Program-made: the position numbers and the translations under genes
Notes under the pieces: model-generated
Database searches by the model: none
Seen by the model: only the letters and a program-made list of their open reading frames with translations
What the model was told of the DNA's origin: nothing
DNA from: Corallococcus soli
GTDB taxonomy: Bacteria; Myxococcota; Myxococcia; Myxococcales; Myxococcaceae
Assembly: GCF_014930455.1 (NCBI RefSeq)
Contig: NZ_JAAIYO010000016.1
Coordinates: 62,001-126,000 of the forward strand
DNA: 64,000 nucleotides
Direction: 5' to 3'
Shown: positions 29,014 to 38,173 of the stretch, piece after piece
Layout of the letters: each line of letters begins with the position of its first letter
Position numbering within the stretch: the stretch's first letter is position 1

Positions 29014-30096
29014 TTACGGCAGCGACGGGGTGTTCTCCGTGAAGTATTCGTGGCTGTCCGCGTTGGCGCGCGCCCGGGCCGGGTTGGTCCGCGCCAGGTT
29101 CTTGGCCGCCGACTGGCCGTAGGCGTAATCCGACGTCCCCGCCACGACGGTGAAGTGGCTCATCTCGTGGACCAGCGTTCCGGCGCGCGAGTCCGTGCCC
29201 GTGTTGGGCGCGTTCCAGAAGGCGCCGCACACGTAGATCTTGTAGGGCGCGTTCGAATACACGTAGGCGTACGTGCCGCTCTCGTTGCAGCTGCAGTCCA
29301 CCACGACGTTCGCGGAGTCGAACGCGGTCTTGATCTTGCTGAAGTTCGTCCTGATCGTGCCCCAGTTGGTGGTGGAGTACGTGCCGAACCACGTGGTGAA
29401 GCGCGTGGTCGCGGACGGCGTCCCGTTCAGGTACGAGAGGGAGTTGGTGGAGTAGGTCTTCGCGCTGTTGAACGCGGTGGAGATGGAGCCCTGCTCGGAG
29501 CTGGTGCACGCGCCGGAGTAGCTCAGCCCCTGGGCGGTGACCTGGCCCATCGCCTGCGTCTCCTCGCGGCTGTTGCGGCGGCCCTCGATGAAGAGGCTGA
29601 CCTCGTTGGAGGCCAGCGCCGTCACGCTCGCGCGCTCTTCCAGCTCGTAGCGGATGGCGTAGGTGCCGGTGACGGACAGGTCATACACGTCGGAGACGAC
29701 CACCGGGCCGGACAGGCTCTCACCCGGGGCGAGCGTCACCACGTCCTCGGGGCGGCCCAGCACGCGCTTGTAGTGGGCGCCGGTGTAGGCCACCGACTGG
29801 CCGTCGCGCATCACCGACAGGCGGCCCTCCGTGAGGCCCGTGCCCGGGACCTCCCACTTGTGGAGGCTGACGGGCACGGAGGAGGTGTTGGTCAACGTCA
29901 CCTGCACCGTCACCGTCTCGTTCGCCGCCATGGACGCCTTGGGCACCGACACGGTCGCCGTCAGGGCGCCCTGGGCCTGGTCGGTGGCCTCGGTCGGCGC
30001 GGTGTCACCATCGGCCGGAGCGCCACAGGCTCCCAGCAGGGAAACGCCAACCACCGTGCCCACCAGCCACTTGAAACCGCGAAGGCTCTTGCTCAC
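29014..30096 (-). CDS. Secreted M35-type (deuterolysin-like) zinc metalloprotease
   Basis: A 360-residue lipoprotein or exported protease. The signal VGTVVGVSLLGACG has a lipobox. Residues of about 55-165 form the N-terminal beta domain shared with the lipoprotein downstream. The catalytic part contains HEMSH (H310, E311, H314) and GTSDYAYG, where the Asp is the third zinc ligand, as in deuterolysin and peptidyl-Lys proteases of family M35; Cys-rich segments (VVVDCSCNESGTYAYV) are typical. The GTG at 30096 has AAAGGA nine bases upstream. A likely role is extracellular protein digestion during predation. Confidence 0.88.
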   Translation of the reverse strand: MSKSLRGFKWLVGTVVGVSLLGACGAPADGDTAPTEATDQAQGALTATVSVPKASMAANETVTVQVTLTNTSSVPVSLHKWEVPGTGLTEGRLSVMRDGQSVAYTGAHYKRVLGRPEDVVTLAPGESLSGPVVVSDVYDLSVTGTYAIRYELEERASVTALASNEVSLFIEGRRNSREETQAMGQVTAQGLSYSGACTSSEQGSISTAFNSAKTYSTNSLSYLNGTPSATTRFTTWFGTYSTTNWGTIRTNFSKIKTAFDSANVVVDCSCNESGTYAYVYSNAPYKIYVCGAFWNAPNTGTDSRAGTLVHEMSHFTVVAGTSDYAYGQSAAKNLARTNPARARANADSHEYFTENTPSLP

Positions 30097-30158
30097 GAGG
30101 AACGTCCTTTCGGAAAAAACGACGCAGCGAACATCCGGGGGAATGCCCGGTCCTCCCA

Positions 30159-30164
30159 CTTATA
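30159..30164 (-). promoter_or_regulatory. -10-like element of the M35 protease gene
   Basis: TATAAG on the minus strand, about 63 bases before the GTG start. The surrounding 30155-30235 is unusually AT-rich for this genome and lies in a divergent promoter region. No good -35 is seen. Confidence 0.4.
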
Positions 30165-30323
30165 GGGGAAGACGGGCCCGGTAATGATGGCACGAAATAC
30201 TGTGAAATAAACGCCTCCTCACTATTCCAGTTCATGTCGCGGTGCGGCCCGGGGTGGCGTGGGGCGTTAGGCTTCATGCGGCATCCGCGTTGGTTCGCGG
30301 CCGAAGGAACGAGGTGTCGGACG

Positions 30324-31025
30324 ATGCGCGCGGTGGTGTTCGAGCATGAGGAGCACGAGGGCCCGGGGCTCCTGGAGCCCGCGCTGGAGGCGGCGGGTTT
30401 CACCCTGGTGCGAAGGTTCCGGACGGTGCGGCGCGAGGACGTGGACGCGCCGTTGGTGGTGGTGATGGGCGGACCCATGGGCGTGTACGAGGCGGACGCC
30501 CATCCGTTCCTGAACGATGAGCTGGCGTTGCTGGGGGAGCGGCTGGCGAATGACCGCGCCTGCGTGGGCGTGTGCCTGGGGGCGCAATTGCTGGCGGCGG
30601 CGGCGGGGGCCCAGGTGTCGCCGGGCAAGAACGGCTTCGAGGTGGGCGTGGGGCCGGTGCGCTGGACGCCGGAGGCGCTGAAGGACCCGGTGGTGGCGGG
30701 CGTGAAGCCGCGCACGGCGGTGGCCCACTGGCACGGGGACACGTACACGCCGGTGCCGGGCGCGACGCTGCTGGCGTCCACGGACCGCTACACGCAGCAG
30801 GCCTTCCGGCTGGGCCAATCCTACGGCTTCCAGTTCCACCTGGAGCTGACGGCGAAGGAGCTGGGGCGCTGGCTGGAGCTGGGCGCGGAGGACCTGCTCA
30901 CGCGCGGCAAGGACCTGGAGGACTTGAAGGCGCAGCTGCCCAGGCTGAAGGCCGCGGAGGCGGAGAACACGGCGCTGCTCGGGCGGCTCGCGCACGCGCT
31001 GGCGCGGGGGCTGCGCACGCCATGA
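30324..31025 (+). CDS. Class I glutamine amidotransferase
   Basis: A 233-residue protein of the GMP-synthase-like (type 1) amidotransferase group. It has the nucleophile C84 in GVCLGAQLLA and the His-Glu pair in FQFHLELT, so the ammonia-producing triad is intact. VVVMGGPMGVYEADAHPFL is the usual oxyanion region. No synthase domain is attached. The start at 30324 (MRAVVFEHEE) has GAGG nine bases upstream; longer readings have no support. The next gene overlaps its stop by four bases (ATGA), so the ATPase may be its partner. Confidence 0.85.
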   Translation: MRAVVFEHEEHEGPGLLEPALEAAGFTLVRRFRTVRREDVDAPLVVVMGGPMGVYEADAHPFLNDELALLGERLANDRACVGVCLGAQLLAAAAGAQVSPGKNGFEVGVGPVRWTPEALKDPVVAGVKPRTAVAHWHGDTYTPVPGATLLASTDRYTQQAFRLGQSYGFQFHLELTAKELGRWLELGAEDLLTRGKDLEDLKAQLPRLKAAEAENTALLGRLAHALARGLRTP

Positions 31026-32308
31026 AGCTGACGCGCCTGCACGTCCACCACTACCGCGAGCTCGCGCCGGACACGGCCCTGACGTTCGGCCCCACGCTCA
31101 ACGTGGTGGTGGGGGCGACGGGCAGCGGGCGCACGACGCTCCTGGACCTGGTGTCCAGGGTGCTGTGTTCGGACTTCTCCGGGCTCTTGCGCGAGCCGTT
31201 CTCGCTGGACTACGCGCTGCGCTTCGACGGGCTGACGGTGGAGGTGGCCGTGCGCAACGAGCCGCCCGCCGCGCTGCCCGCGCCGAAGGGCGAGGAGGGC
31301 CCCGGGGCGTCGCTGGCCCTGCCGCCCGCGGGGCTCGCGCATGGGCTGATGCCCTCCATCGTGGCGACGGTGCGCTGGGACGCGGCGGAGGACGTGCGGC
31401 TGGTGATGCGCGCGAGCGCCACCGGCTTCGCGTGCGAGGTGGATGGCGCGGCCGGCTTCACCCGGCGCATGCACTGGTCGGTGTTGGATCGCTCCGTCTG
31501 GACGCTGCTCTTCATGGCGGCGCAGTACCTGGAGCGCGGCGTGAAGGATCGGCTGAAGGACCTCCTGCGCCGCACCTTCCTGCTGGCGCCGCCGCGCTTC
31601 GACGAGTCGCTGGGGATGTTCGAGCACCTGGGCGCCATCCGCTACGCGATGGAGCGGCGGGGCGAGGACCTGTTCCCGCTGGGGCTCATGGCGCTGCCCA
31701 CGTGGATGCCCGGTTGGCTTCGCGAGCAGGTGGAGCACGAACCGCTGCCCCCGACGCTGATGTTCCGCCACGAAACGCTGCCGGAGAGCTTCCTCGCGCG
31801 CTTCGTGACGCTGGCGGGGTTCGCGTCGGGCACGCTCACGCTGGACGTGACGGAGACGACGCCCCTGTCCCAGGGGGGACGGCTGGGCTTCAGCGGCTTC
31901 CGCTTCGCGTTCGTGCGCGGGGACGGCACGCCGGTGGCGCAGGAGCAGCTCGGGTATGGCCAGCGCCGGCTGTTGTCCTTCCTGTACTACCTGGACGTCC
32001 ACGACGCGTTCGTCATCGCGGATGAGCTGCCGGACGGACTGCACCCGGACCTGGTGGCGGCGTGCGTGAAGGACGTGGGCGAGCGCCAGGCGTTCCTCAC
32101 CAGCCAGAACCCCCTGCTGTTTGAACACCTGTCCTTCCGCGACGCGGAGGACCTCCGGACGTCGGTGATCCACTGCGAGGGCGGCACGGGGCGCGGGGCC
32201 TGGCGCTGGACGCAGCCGTCGCCGGAGGTGGCGGCGCGCCTGTTCAGCGCGTACCGCGAGGGGGCCAGGCCGCTGGGCGCGGTGCTGCGCGCCCAGGGCT
32301 TCGGGTGA
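31022..32308 (+). CDS. RecF/SMC-like AAA ATPase with altered Walker A
   Basis: A 428-residue ATPase in the class of OLD/RecF-like AAA proteins. It opens MKLTRLHVHHYREL as such proteins do. The P-loop is GATGSGRTTLLD: Arg replaces the usual Lys (R37). A signature-like YGQRRLLSFLYYL and a Walker B-type AFVIADELPDGLHPDL are present, followed by AFLTSQNPLLFEHL. No nuclease domain is attached. Translationally coupled to the amidotransferase gene (ATGA). Its function is unknown; it may use ATP for a DNA or enzyme-assembly step. Confidence 0.75.
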   Translation: MKLTRLHVHHYRELAPDTALTFGPTLNVVVGATGSGRTTLLDLVSRVLCSDFSGLLREPFSLDYALRFDGLTVEVAVRNEPPAALPAPKGEEGPGASLALPPAGLAHGLMPSIVATVRWDAAEDVRLVMRASATGFACEVDGAAGFTRRMHWSVLDRSVWTLLFMAAQYLERGVKDRLKDLLRRTFLLAPPRFDESLGMFEHLGAIRYAMERRGEDLFPLGLMALPTWMPGWLREQVEHEPLPPTLMFRHETLPESFLARFVTLAGFASGTLTLDVTETTPLSQGGRLGFSGFRFAFVRGDGTPVAQEQLGYGQRRLLSFLYYLDVHDAFVIADELPDGLHPDLVAACVKDVGERQAFLTSQNPLLFEHLSFRDAEDLRTSVIHCEGGTGRGAWRWTQPSPEVAARLFSAYREGARPLGAVLRAQGFG

Positions 32309-32311
32309 GCC

Positions 32312-32334
32312 GTCCGGGCCAGGAGGGCCCGGGC
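32312..32334. terminator. Hairpin between convergent ATPase and outer-membrane protein genes
   Basis: GTCCGGGCC (32312-32320) pairs with GGCCCGGGC (32326-32334), nine pairs with one wobble and a 5-base loop. It fills the 27-bp gap between two stop codons. Confidence 0.6.
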
Positions 32335-32335
32335 T

Positions 32336-33292
32336 TCAGCGACCGCCGAGCAGCTCCGAGCTGAAGGAGAAGCCCGCCAGCAGGTAGGGCAGGGCGCTGT
32401 TGCGGTTCTCGTGCGTGAGGTACCAGCCGGCGATGAGCACCGCGGTGGGCTTGCTCATGAAGCCGCCCGGGCGGGTGTCGAAGGCGTACGCGACGATGGG
32501 GCCCACGCGCATGTGCTTGTTGGTGGGCAGGGTCCGGCCGGGCAGTGGATCCACGGCGTTCGTGCTGTCGTCGTAGTTGGGCCACACGGCGGAGAAGCGC
32601 GCGCCCAGCGTCCAGCGGTCGCCCATCCAGAGCAGGTCCGTGTCGTTGGCGAGCACCCAGCCCTTGCCGGGCACCAGCGTGTCCAGCGTGGGGTCGTAGA
32701 AGGTGCCGCGCGTGCCTCCGTCGCGCAGGTCCATGTTCCAGTACTCGATGGCCATCTTCGTGCGCAGCGCCACCGACTTCACCTTCGCCTGGAGCGTGGG
32801 CTCCACGAAGAAGTGGTGGCCGGACGTGCCGTAGGCGGTGTCGTTCGCCTCACTGCGCAGGTCGTCGTCGTAGTCCTGGAAGGAGTCCGGGTACGACTGG
32901 ACGCTGCCGAAGGTGCCGAAGAACTGGACGTACTCGTAGCCGGCGCGGAGGTTGAACACCGCCACGGGCTGGAGCTCGACCACGGGGCCCAGCTTGAAGA
33001 ACGCCGGGCTCAGCCGGAGGCTGGCGGCGGCGCTGGCGAACGTGTCGCGCAGCAGCAGGGACGGGCTGTCGAAGAGGCGCTTCTGGTAGACGAGCTTGTT
33101 CTGCGATTCGAGCCCCAGCGGGTTGTAGCGGAACACGTTGAGGCTGGTGAAGAAGATGCGGCGCTCCGGCATGGGCGGAAGCACCGGAGGCGGCACGTTC
33201 TCCGTCGTGGGGGGGGCGGGTTGCTGCGCCGTCGCGGGCACGGACAACCCCACCAGGGCCATCATCGCGGCACGGCGGAGCCACTTCGACAC
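32336..33292 (-). CDS. Outer-membrane beta-barrel protein, unknown
   Basis: A 318-residue exported protein. A signal peptide (AAMMALVGLSVPATAQQ), a P/T-rich spacer, then alternating aromatic/polar strands with GYEYVQFFGTFG, KMAIEYWNMDLRD and a final FSFSSELLGGR suggest an outer-membrane barrel. The GTG at 33292 has GGAGG six bases upstream. It lies downstream of a porin on the same strand, with 207 bases between that must hold its promoter. No known family could be named. Confidence 0.65.
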   Translation of the reverse strand: MSKWLRRAAMMALVGLSVPATAQQPAPPTTENVPPPVLPPMPERRIFFTSLNVFRYNPLGLESQNKLVYQKRLFDSPSLLLRDTFASAAASLRLSPAFFKLGPVVELQPVAVFNLRAGYEYVQFFGTFGSVQSYPDSFQDYDDDLRSEANDTAYGTSGHHFFVEPTLQAKVKSVALRTKMAIEYWNMDLRDGGTRGTFYDPTLDTLVPGKGWVLANDTDLLWMGDRWTLGARFSAVWPNYDDSTNAVDPLPGRTLPTNKHMRVGPIVAYAFDTRPGGFMSKPTAVLIAGWYLTHENRNSALPYLLAGFSFSSELLGGR

Positions 33293-33499
33293 GGAGTGCC
33301 TCCGGACCGTCGCCGGGCACTGCGGGAACACGTTCGCGGGCATGCGTCCTCTCGGCGGGGGAACCGTCGCGGCGGTCCCCCCGGGGGAGGGCCTGGACGC
33401 CGCGGCGGACGCGAGCGTCGTCCAGGTCGTGCACGCGCATCAAGACGCAGCAGGACGAAGCCCGCGTGACACCGGGCGTCAGCGGCCGGCTCGCGGGCC

Positions 33500-34795
33500 C
33501 TAGAAGGCGACCTGGAACCGGGTGATGAAGACGTTCTCGGGGGCGCGGTCGCCTTCGGTGGCGCCGCCCTCGTAGTCCGTGCGGTGGAAGTTGGCGCCAA
33601 AGCGCACGCGCTTGTTGAAGTACCAGTTGGCGCCGACGCCGAAGCCCTTCGCCGCCGTCACCGACTTCGTGGGGTCCGCGAAGAGGGGGAAGGCGTCATC
33701 GTCCAGGTCCAGGGCGTGGTAGCGCACCGCCACCTCCAGCGCGCCGCCCCGGCCCGTCTCCGGATCGAAGGGCGTGGTCGGCTTGACGCCGTCGTACGCG
33801 GCGTCCCCGCCGAACACCACCCACGACGCCAGCGCCTGCCACGCCTGGTGTCGCAGCCGCGCGCGAGCGTCCCCCACGCGCACCTCCTGCGAGGAGCTGA
33901 CGTACTCCGCGAGCAGCCCCAGCGGTCCCACGTAGAAGTAGCCCTGGGGTGAATAGCGCAGGTGTTCGCCGTACGCCGTGACGGTGGCGCCAGCGCCCGC
34001 TCCCGTGAGGTAGTTGAAGAGGATCTCCTGGCCGGTGCTGCGAAGGACGGACACGCCGGTGGTGCTGGCGGAGCCGGGGGTGCCGAACTGCTGGCCCCGC
34101 GTCACCGCGAAGCCCACGCCCAGGCCCTTGAGCAGGGAGGGGCCGCCCGCCTTGAAGGGCTGGACGAAGAGCCGCGCGGCCAGGTCGAAGCCGTCATCCG
34201 TGTTGAGGTCGGAGCTCACGCCGTCCGCCTCGCCGTTGAGCGCCGCCACTGAATACTGCAGGCGCCCGCCGAGCACGTTGCCGTGCAGCTCCAGGCCCAC
34301 GTCGCGGATGGGCACCAGGTCCACGGTGAGCGAGCGTTCAATGAAGGGCGTGTTGACCGCGGCCTGGAGCAGCTCCAGACCGAAGGGCGTCTTGAACTTG
34401 CCCGCGCGCAGGCGGATCTTGTCGCTGGGGTGGAAGTCGATCCACGCGTCCTGCACCAGCGGCTGCGCGCTGCCGAAGTCCGGCATGAAGCGGAAGTCGA
34501 CGAAGCCGAAGAACGTCCCGTCCAGAATGGGGCGCACGCGCCGCATGACGAAGGTGTTGGTGCCGTTGCGCTCCGGGTCGTCGACGAAGAAGCGCCCATC
34601 CGCCTGGAGCTGCCCGCGCAGCTTCACCACGAAGGCCTTGTCCCCGGACGACAGGGAGAAGCCCTCTTCGGAAAGCTGGATGATGGGTGCCTCCGGCGGC
34701 GGGGCCTCGGGGGCCGGGGGCTGGGCGCTGGCGCGGGGCGCGGCGAGCAGCAGGCTTGCGACGACGAGGAGGGCTGGACCAGGGACGGCGGACAC
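33500..34795 (-). CDS. OprO/OprP-type phosphate-selective porin family protein
   Basis: A 431-residue exported barrel. The signal is [16 protein letters not shown]. The mature part begins with [25 protein letters not shown] in pieces typical of the OprO/OprP family, followed by [39 protein letters not shown] and a C-terminal FITRFQVAF with the terminal Phe of outer-membrane proteins. Such porins pass phosphate or other anions, but selectivity cannot be read. The GTG at 34795 has GAGG six bases upstream. It is divergent from coaA. Confidence 0.85.
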   Translation of the reverse strand: MSAVPGPALLVVASLLLAAPRASAQPPAPEAPPPEAPIIQLSEEGFSLSSGDKAFVVKLRGQLQADGRFFVDDPERNGTNTFVMRRVRPILDGTFFGFVDFRFMPDFGSAQPLVQDAWIDFHPSDKIRLRAGKFKTPFGLELLQAAVNTPFIERSLTVDLVPIRDVGLELHGNVLGGRLQYSVAALNGEADGVSSDLNTDDGFDLAARLFVQPFKAGGPSLLKGLGVGFAVTRGQQFGTPGSASTTGVSVLRSTGQEILFNYLTGAGAGATVTAYGEHLRYSPQGYFYVGPLGLLAEYVSSSQEVRVGDARARLRHQAWQALASWVVFGGDAAYDGVKPTTPFDPETGRGGALEVAVRYHALDLDDDAFPLFADPTKSVTAAKGFGVGANWYFNKRVRFGANFHRTDYEGGATEGDRAPENVFITRFQVAF

Positions 34796-34936
34796 TCGGG
34801 ACCTCGGGAGAGGGGGGCTCGCCAGGAGGCGACAGGGGACGTTGCGAGGGGGCAGCCCTCCTGTCAAGGCACTCCGGGAGGCCTGTTGTCACGTTCACTT
34901 GCCGGATCCATGCAGGTCTGCTTCATGCTTGGGGGC

Positions 34937-35890
34937 ATGTCCGCGACCAAGCCCCGCGCCGCATCGATGTACGTCGACCTCGACCGCGACGCGTGGCGGC
35001 AACTGCGGGCCTCCACGCCCCTGACGTTGACGGCGGAGGAGGTGGAGAAGCTGCGCGGCCTGGGCGAGCGGCTGGACATCGAAGAGGTGGTGGACGTCTA
35101 CCTGCCGCTGTCGCGTCTGCTGCACCTGCAGGTGGCGTCGGCGCAGTCGCTGTGGGCGGCGCAGCAGGCGTTCCTGGGGTATTCGGGGCGCAAGGTGCCG
35201 TTCATCATCGCCATCGCGGGCAGCGTGGCGGTGGGCAAGAGCACGACGGCGCGCATCCTCCAGGCCCTGCTCGCGCGCTGGCCGGAGCATCCGCGCGTGG
35301 AGCTGGTGACGACGGACGGGTTCCTGTTCCCCAACCGGGTGCTGACCGAGCGCGGCATCATGAACCGCAAGGGCTTTCCGGAGAGCTATGACCGCCGGGG
35401 GCTGGTGCGCTTCCTGGCGGAGCTGAAGGCGGGGAAGGACGAGGTGACGGCGCCGGTGTATTCGCACCTCGTCTACGACATCGTCCCGGAGGAGGCGCAG
35501 ACCATCCGCCAACCGGACATCCTCATCCTGGAGGGGCTCAACGTCCTGCAGACGGGGCTGGTGGAGGGGGGGCAGTTGCCGCAGACGTTCCTGTCGGACT
35601 TCTTCGACTTCTCCATCTACGTGGACGCGCTGGAGACGGACATCCGCCACTGGTACGTGGAGCGCTTCCTCCACCTGTGGGAGACGGCGTTCCACGACGA
35701 GCGGTCCTTCTTCCGGCGCTTCACCGAGCTGTCGCGGGACCAGGCAGTGGCCCGGGCCGCGTCGGTGTGGGCGGAGATCAACGGGCCCAACCTGGCGCAG
35801 AACATCGCGCCCACGCGCTCACGCGCACGGCTCATCCTGGTGAAGGGCAACGACCACAAGGTCCGCCGCGTGCGCATGCGCAAGCTGTAG
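34937..35890 (+). CDS. coaA: Pantothenate kinase, type I
   Basis: A 317-residue enzyme (E. coli CoaA is 316) phosphorylating pantothenate in the first step of coenzyme A synthesis. It has the P-loop [10 protein letters not shown], the phrases [43 protein letters not shown] and DFSIYVDA, all in register with the family. Feedback by CoA is known for this type. The ATG at 34937 matches the family length; two in-frame ATGs upstream (34910, 34925) are possible. The facing restriction-like gene ends 92 bases away. Confidence 0.95.
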   Translation: MSATKPRAASMYVDLDRDAWRQLRASTPLTLTAEEVEKLRGLGERLDIEEVVDVYLPLSRLLHLQVASAQSLWAAQQAFLGYSGRKVPFIIAIAGSVAVGKSTTARILQALLARWPEHPRVELVTTDGFLFPNRVLTERGIMNRKGFPESYDRRGLVRFLAELKAGKDEVTAPVYSHLVYDIVPEEAQTIRQPDILILEGLNVLQTGLVEGGQLPQTFLSDFFDFSIYVDALETDIRHWYVERFLHLWETAFHDERSFFRRFTELSRDQAVARAASVWAEINGPNLAQNIAPTRSRARLILVKGNDHKVRRVRMRKL

Positions 35891-35982
35891 GGATGCTGTC
35901 CCCGGAGCTCCTGGCGGCGAAGCAGCTCACGGTGAAGCCGCCGCCGACGTTTTGAAGCTCCGGAGAAGGAAGGGGCTGTCTC

Positions 35983-37254
35983 CTACTGACTGGAGACGAC
36001 CTTGAGCACCGCGGGTTCCGGGCTGGGCTCGTCCTTGACCGTGAGCGACAGTTCCAGGCTCCGGGTCACCAGGGCCTTGAGCGCCCATACCTGCGGAATC
36101 GTCTCAATGTAGATCCGGCTGATGCCGAAAGCCGCAGGGGCCGCTTCGACCTCGAACCCCGCCGCGAGGCTCCTGGCCTCTTCGACCGGAGCCCAGGTGA
36201 CGATGCTCTTGCGCTTGCCGTTGCCGAAGAACCGGACGAACCACTTCGTGGGCTTCTTGAAGGACACGTTGAAGTAGTTCGACGTGTCCCGGTAGAGGAT
36301 GTCCTCCGTCAGGTGTCCGTTCTTGCCGCAGATGTCCCGGATGACGTTGAAGAAGGCCAGCTCCTCCTCGGTGGTGTCGTTGACGGAGCGGCCCTTCTCA
36401 TCTCCGGAGGTGCGCGGTTCCGTGTCGAAGGGCTTGGCGCTTTCCGCCTTCACCACGTTGGTGCTTTCAATCGGGGTGGACGGCTCCGTGCCTTCGTTCA
36501 ACCGCTGGATGCGCTCCTTGAGCTTGTTCAGGAAGTCATCGCCCATCACCCGGAGGAGGGTGGGTTCGATGGCTTCCTTGGCAACTTCTCCAAGGCGTTC
36601 CATCACCGCGGTGGTGCGCTTCCCCTTGTAGATGTCCTCGGTGAGCCACTTGAGGAAGCCCTCGTTCTCACCGGGGGCCTTCAGCACGGCCGACAGCTTG
36701 TCGATCATGCTCTGGCGATACCGGCTGTTCTCCGCGTCGGTGATCAACGTGGTTGCGTTGAAAGACTCGCGGCTGAACTTGGACAGGAACTTCGCGACCT
36801 TCGCCCAGTCTGCCTTCGTGTCCTCCAAGGAGAACGTGAAGAAGGGCTCCGGGTCCATGACGTTGGGGTTCTCCAGATCTCCGAAGAAGAGATAGTGGCA
36901 CCCATCCGTGATGATGCCGAAGTGGAGCTCCGGGAGCTGGGAGAGGTAGCGCGCCAGCTGCTGGGCACGGGACTTGAGGTCCGTGCCCAGGGGCTTGGTC
37001 TCGATGACGATGAGGGGCTTCGCGCCGGTCTGGTCGAAGATGGCGAAGTCCATGCGATCCGGGAGCTTCTTCCCGTCGCCCTGGACGAAGTCAGCCGCAT
37101 ACTCCAGCCGGACCTCGCGTGGAAAACCGGGGTCGTAGCCAAGCAACCGGATGAAGGGGACCACCAGCGCGAGCTTGGCGGTCTCCTCATTGGTGATGAA
37201 TGACTTGGAGTCCTGATAGCGCTTGACCAGCTCCAGCAGTTGATTCGCGTCCAC
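35983..37254 (-). CDS. Type I restriction enzyme R-subunit N-terminal domain protein, stand-alone
   Basis: A 423-residue protein. The N-terminal half carries a PD-(D/E)xK nuclease core: D69 (DRMDFAIF), E85 and K87 (IVIETKPLG), as in HsdR_N/COG4748 proteins. The helicase motor of HsdR is absent. The C-terminal half ends with a winged or beta domain (YFNVSFKKPTKWFVRFFGNG, SRIYIETIPQV) often found in this group. The GTG at 37254 has GGGGGAA six bases upstream; a TTG/ATG start further back is possible. GC is clearly lower than in coaA, suggesting transfer. No methylase or specificity gene is next to it. Probably a defence-related nuclease; the target is unknown. Confidence 0.75.
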   Translation of the reverse strand: MDANQLLELVKRYQDSKSFITNEETAKLALVVPFIRLLGYDPGFPREVRLEYAADFVQGDGKKLPDRMDFAIFDQTGAKPLIVIETKPLGTDLKSRAQQLARYLSQLPELHFGIITDGCHYLFFGDLENPNVMDPEPFFTFSLEDTKADWAKVAKFLSKFSRESFNATTLITDAENSRYRQSMIDKLSAVLKAPGENEGFLKWLTEDIYKGKRTTAVMERLGEVAKEAIEPTLLRVMGDDFLNKLKERIQRLNEGTEPSTPIESTNVVKAESAKPFDTEPRTSGDEKGRSVNDTTEEELAFFNVIRDICGKNGHLTEDILYRDTSNYFNVSFKKPTKWFVRFFGNGKRKSIVTWAPVEEARSLAAGFEVEAAPAAFGISRIYIETIPQVWALKALVTRSLELSLTVKDEPSPEPAVLKVVSSQ

Positions 37255-37466
37255 GGTATTCCCCCTGCATTCCGTCGAACTTGCGCTGCGCCAGAGGTTC
37301 GTCATGTCTGGCAACTTCCAGAACTACAGTACGTTCGATCCCCCTTGTCCATCCCCCAAAGGAGTGAGGCTGGGGTTGCACCTCCACTTGCGAGGTGAAT
37401 GCGGACCGCATCTGGATAGACCAGGGAGGTAGACTGCGCGCCGTCCTCTTCCTTCACGGAGCTTCG

Positions 37467-38087
37467 ATGGTGCGCACCCGGCTGTGTCTCCTGGCGTTGC
37501 TGTTCGTCGTGGTTCCCGTGGTGGCGGGAGCGCAGGCTCCGGCCGAACTGGCGGGCGCCCCTGGGGATGAAGCGACGCATCAGGCGCTTCGCGCCATCAA
37601 GCAGGACATGGAGGACGCGCTCAACAAGCAGGACCTGGAGCGGCTGCTGTCGCACCTGCACCCGGACGTCGTGTTCTCCACCATGAACAACGACGTGCGC
37701 GTGGGCAAGGACTCCATCCGCGCCTACTACGCCCAGATGCTGGGCGGCCCGGACAGCGTCGTGAAGAAGGTGACGGCGAAGTTCGACGTGGATGCGCTCA
37801 CGCGGCTGTATGGCAACGCGGGCGTCGCGCATGGCTCCTCTCTGGATCACTACGAGCTGAGCGACGGCAGCGACATCGTCATCAACGGCCGGTGGACCTG
37901 CACGATGGTGAAGGAGGGCGACCGCTGGCTCATCGCCGCGTTCCACTACTCCACCAACGTGTTCGACAACCCCCTGCTCACCAAGGTGAAGAACGCCGCC
38001 CTCGGCTTCGGCGCCTTCGTCGCGGTCGCCGCGCTCGCGGTGGGTTTCTTCCTCGGCCGTCGGGGCCGCCGGCCCGCGACGGCCTGA
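37467..38087 (+). CDS. Exported NTF2-like (DUF4440-type) protein with C-terminal membrane anchor
   Basis: A 206-residue protein. A signal peptide (LLALLFVVVPVVAGAQA) is followed by an NTF2-like domain (ALRAIKQDMEDALNKQDLE... LLSHLHPDVVFSTMNNDVRV... GRWTCTMVKEGDRWLIAAFH) and one C-terminal membrane helix (AFVAVAALAVGFFLG) ending in Arg-rich residues. The fold is used for small-molecule binding, sometimes catalysis; no active site stands out. The ATG at 37467 has CGGAG upstream. Confidence 0.8.
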   Translation: MVRTRLCLLALLFVVVPVVAGAQAPAELAGAPGDEATHQALRAIKQDMEDALNKQDLERLLSHLHPDVVFSTMNNDVRVGKDSIRAYYAQMLGGPDSVVKKVTAKFDVDALTRLYGNAGVAHGSSLDHYELSDGSDIVINGRWTCTMVKEGDRWLIAAFHYSTNVFDNPLLTKVKNAALGFGAFVAVAALAVGFFLGRRGRRPATA

Positions 38088-38112
38088 TGACGATCCACCT
38101 GGCGGATGAGCT

Positions 38113-38148
38113 GCTCCGGACCCTCGCCTGATGCGAAGAGTCCGGAGC
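38113..38148. terminator. Long hairpin between convergent genes
   Basis: GCTCCGGAC (38113-38121) pairs perfectly with GTCCGGAGC (38140-38148). The loop contains a further TCGC/GCGA pairing around CTGAT. It can stop both the NTF2-like gene and the giant minus-strand gene. Confidence 0.6.
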
Positions 38149-38173
38149 GCCCTCCCGGCCGCGCTACCGCGGA

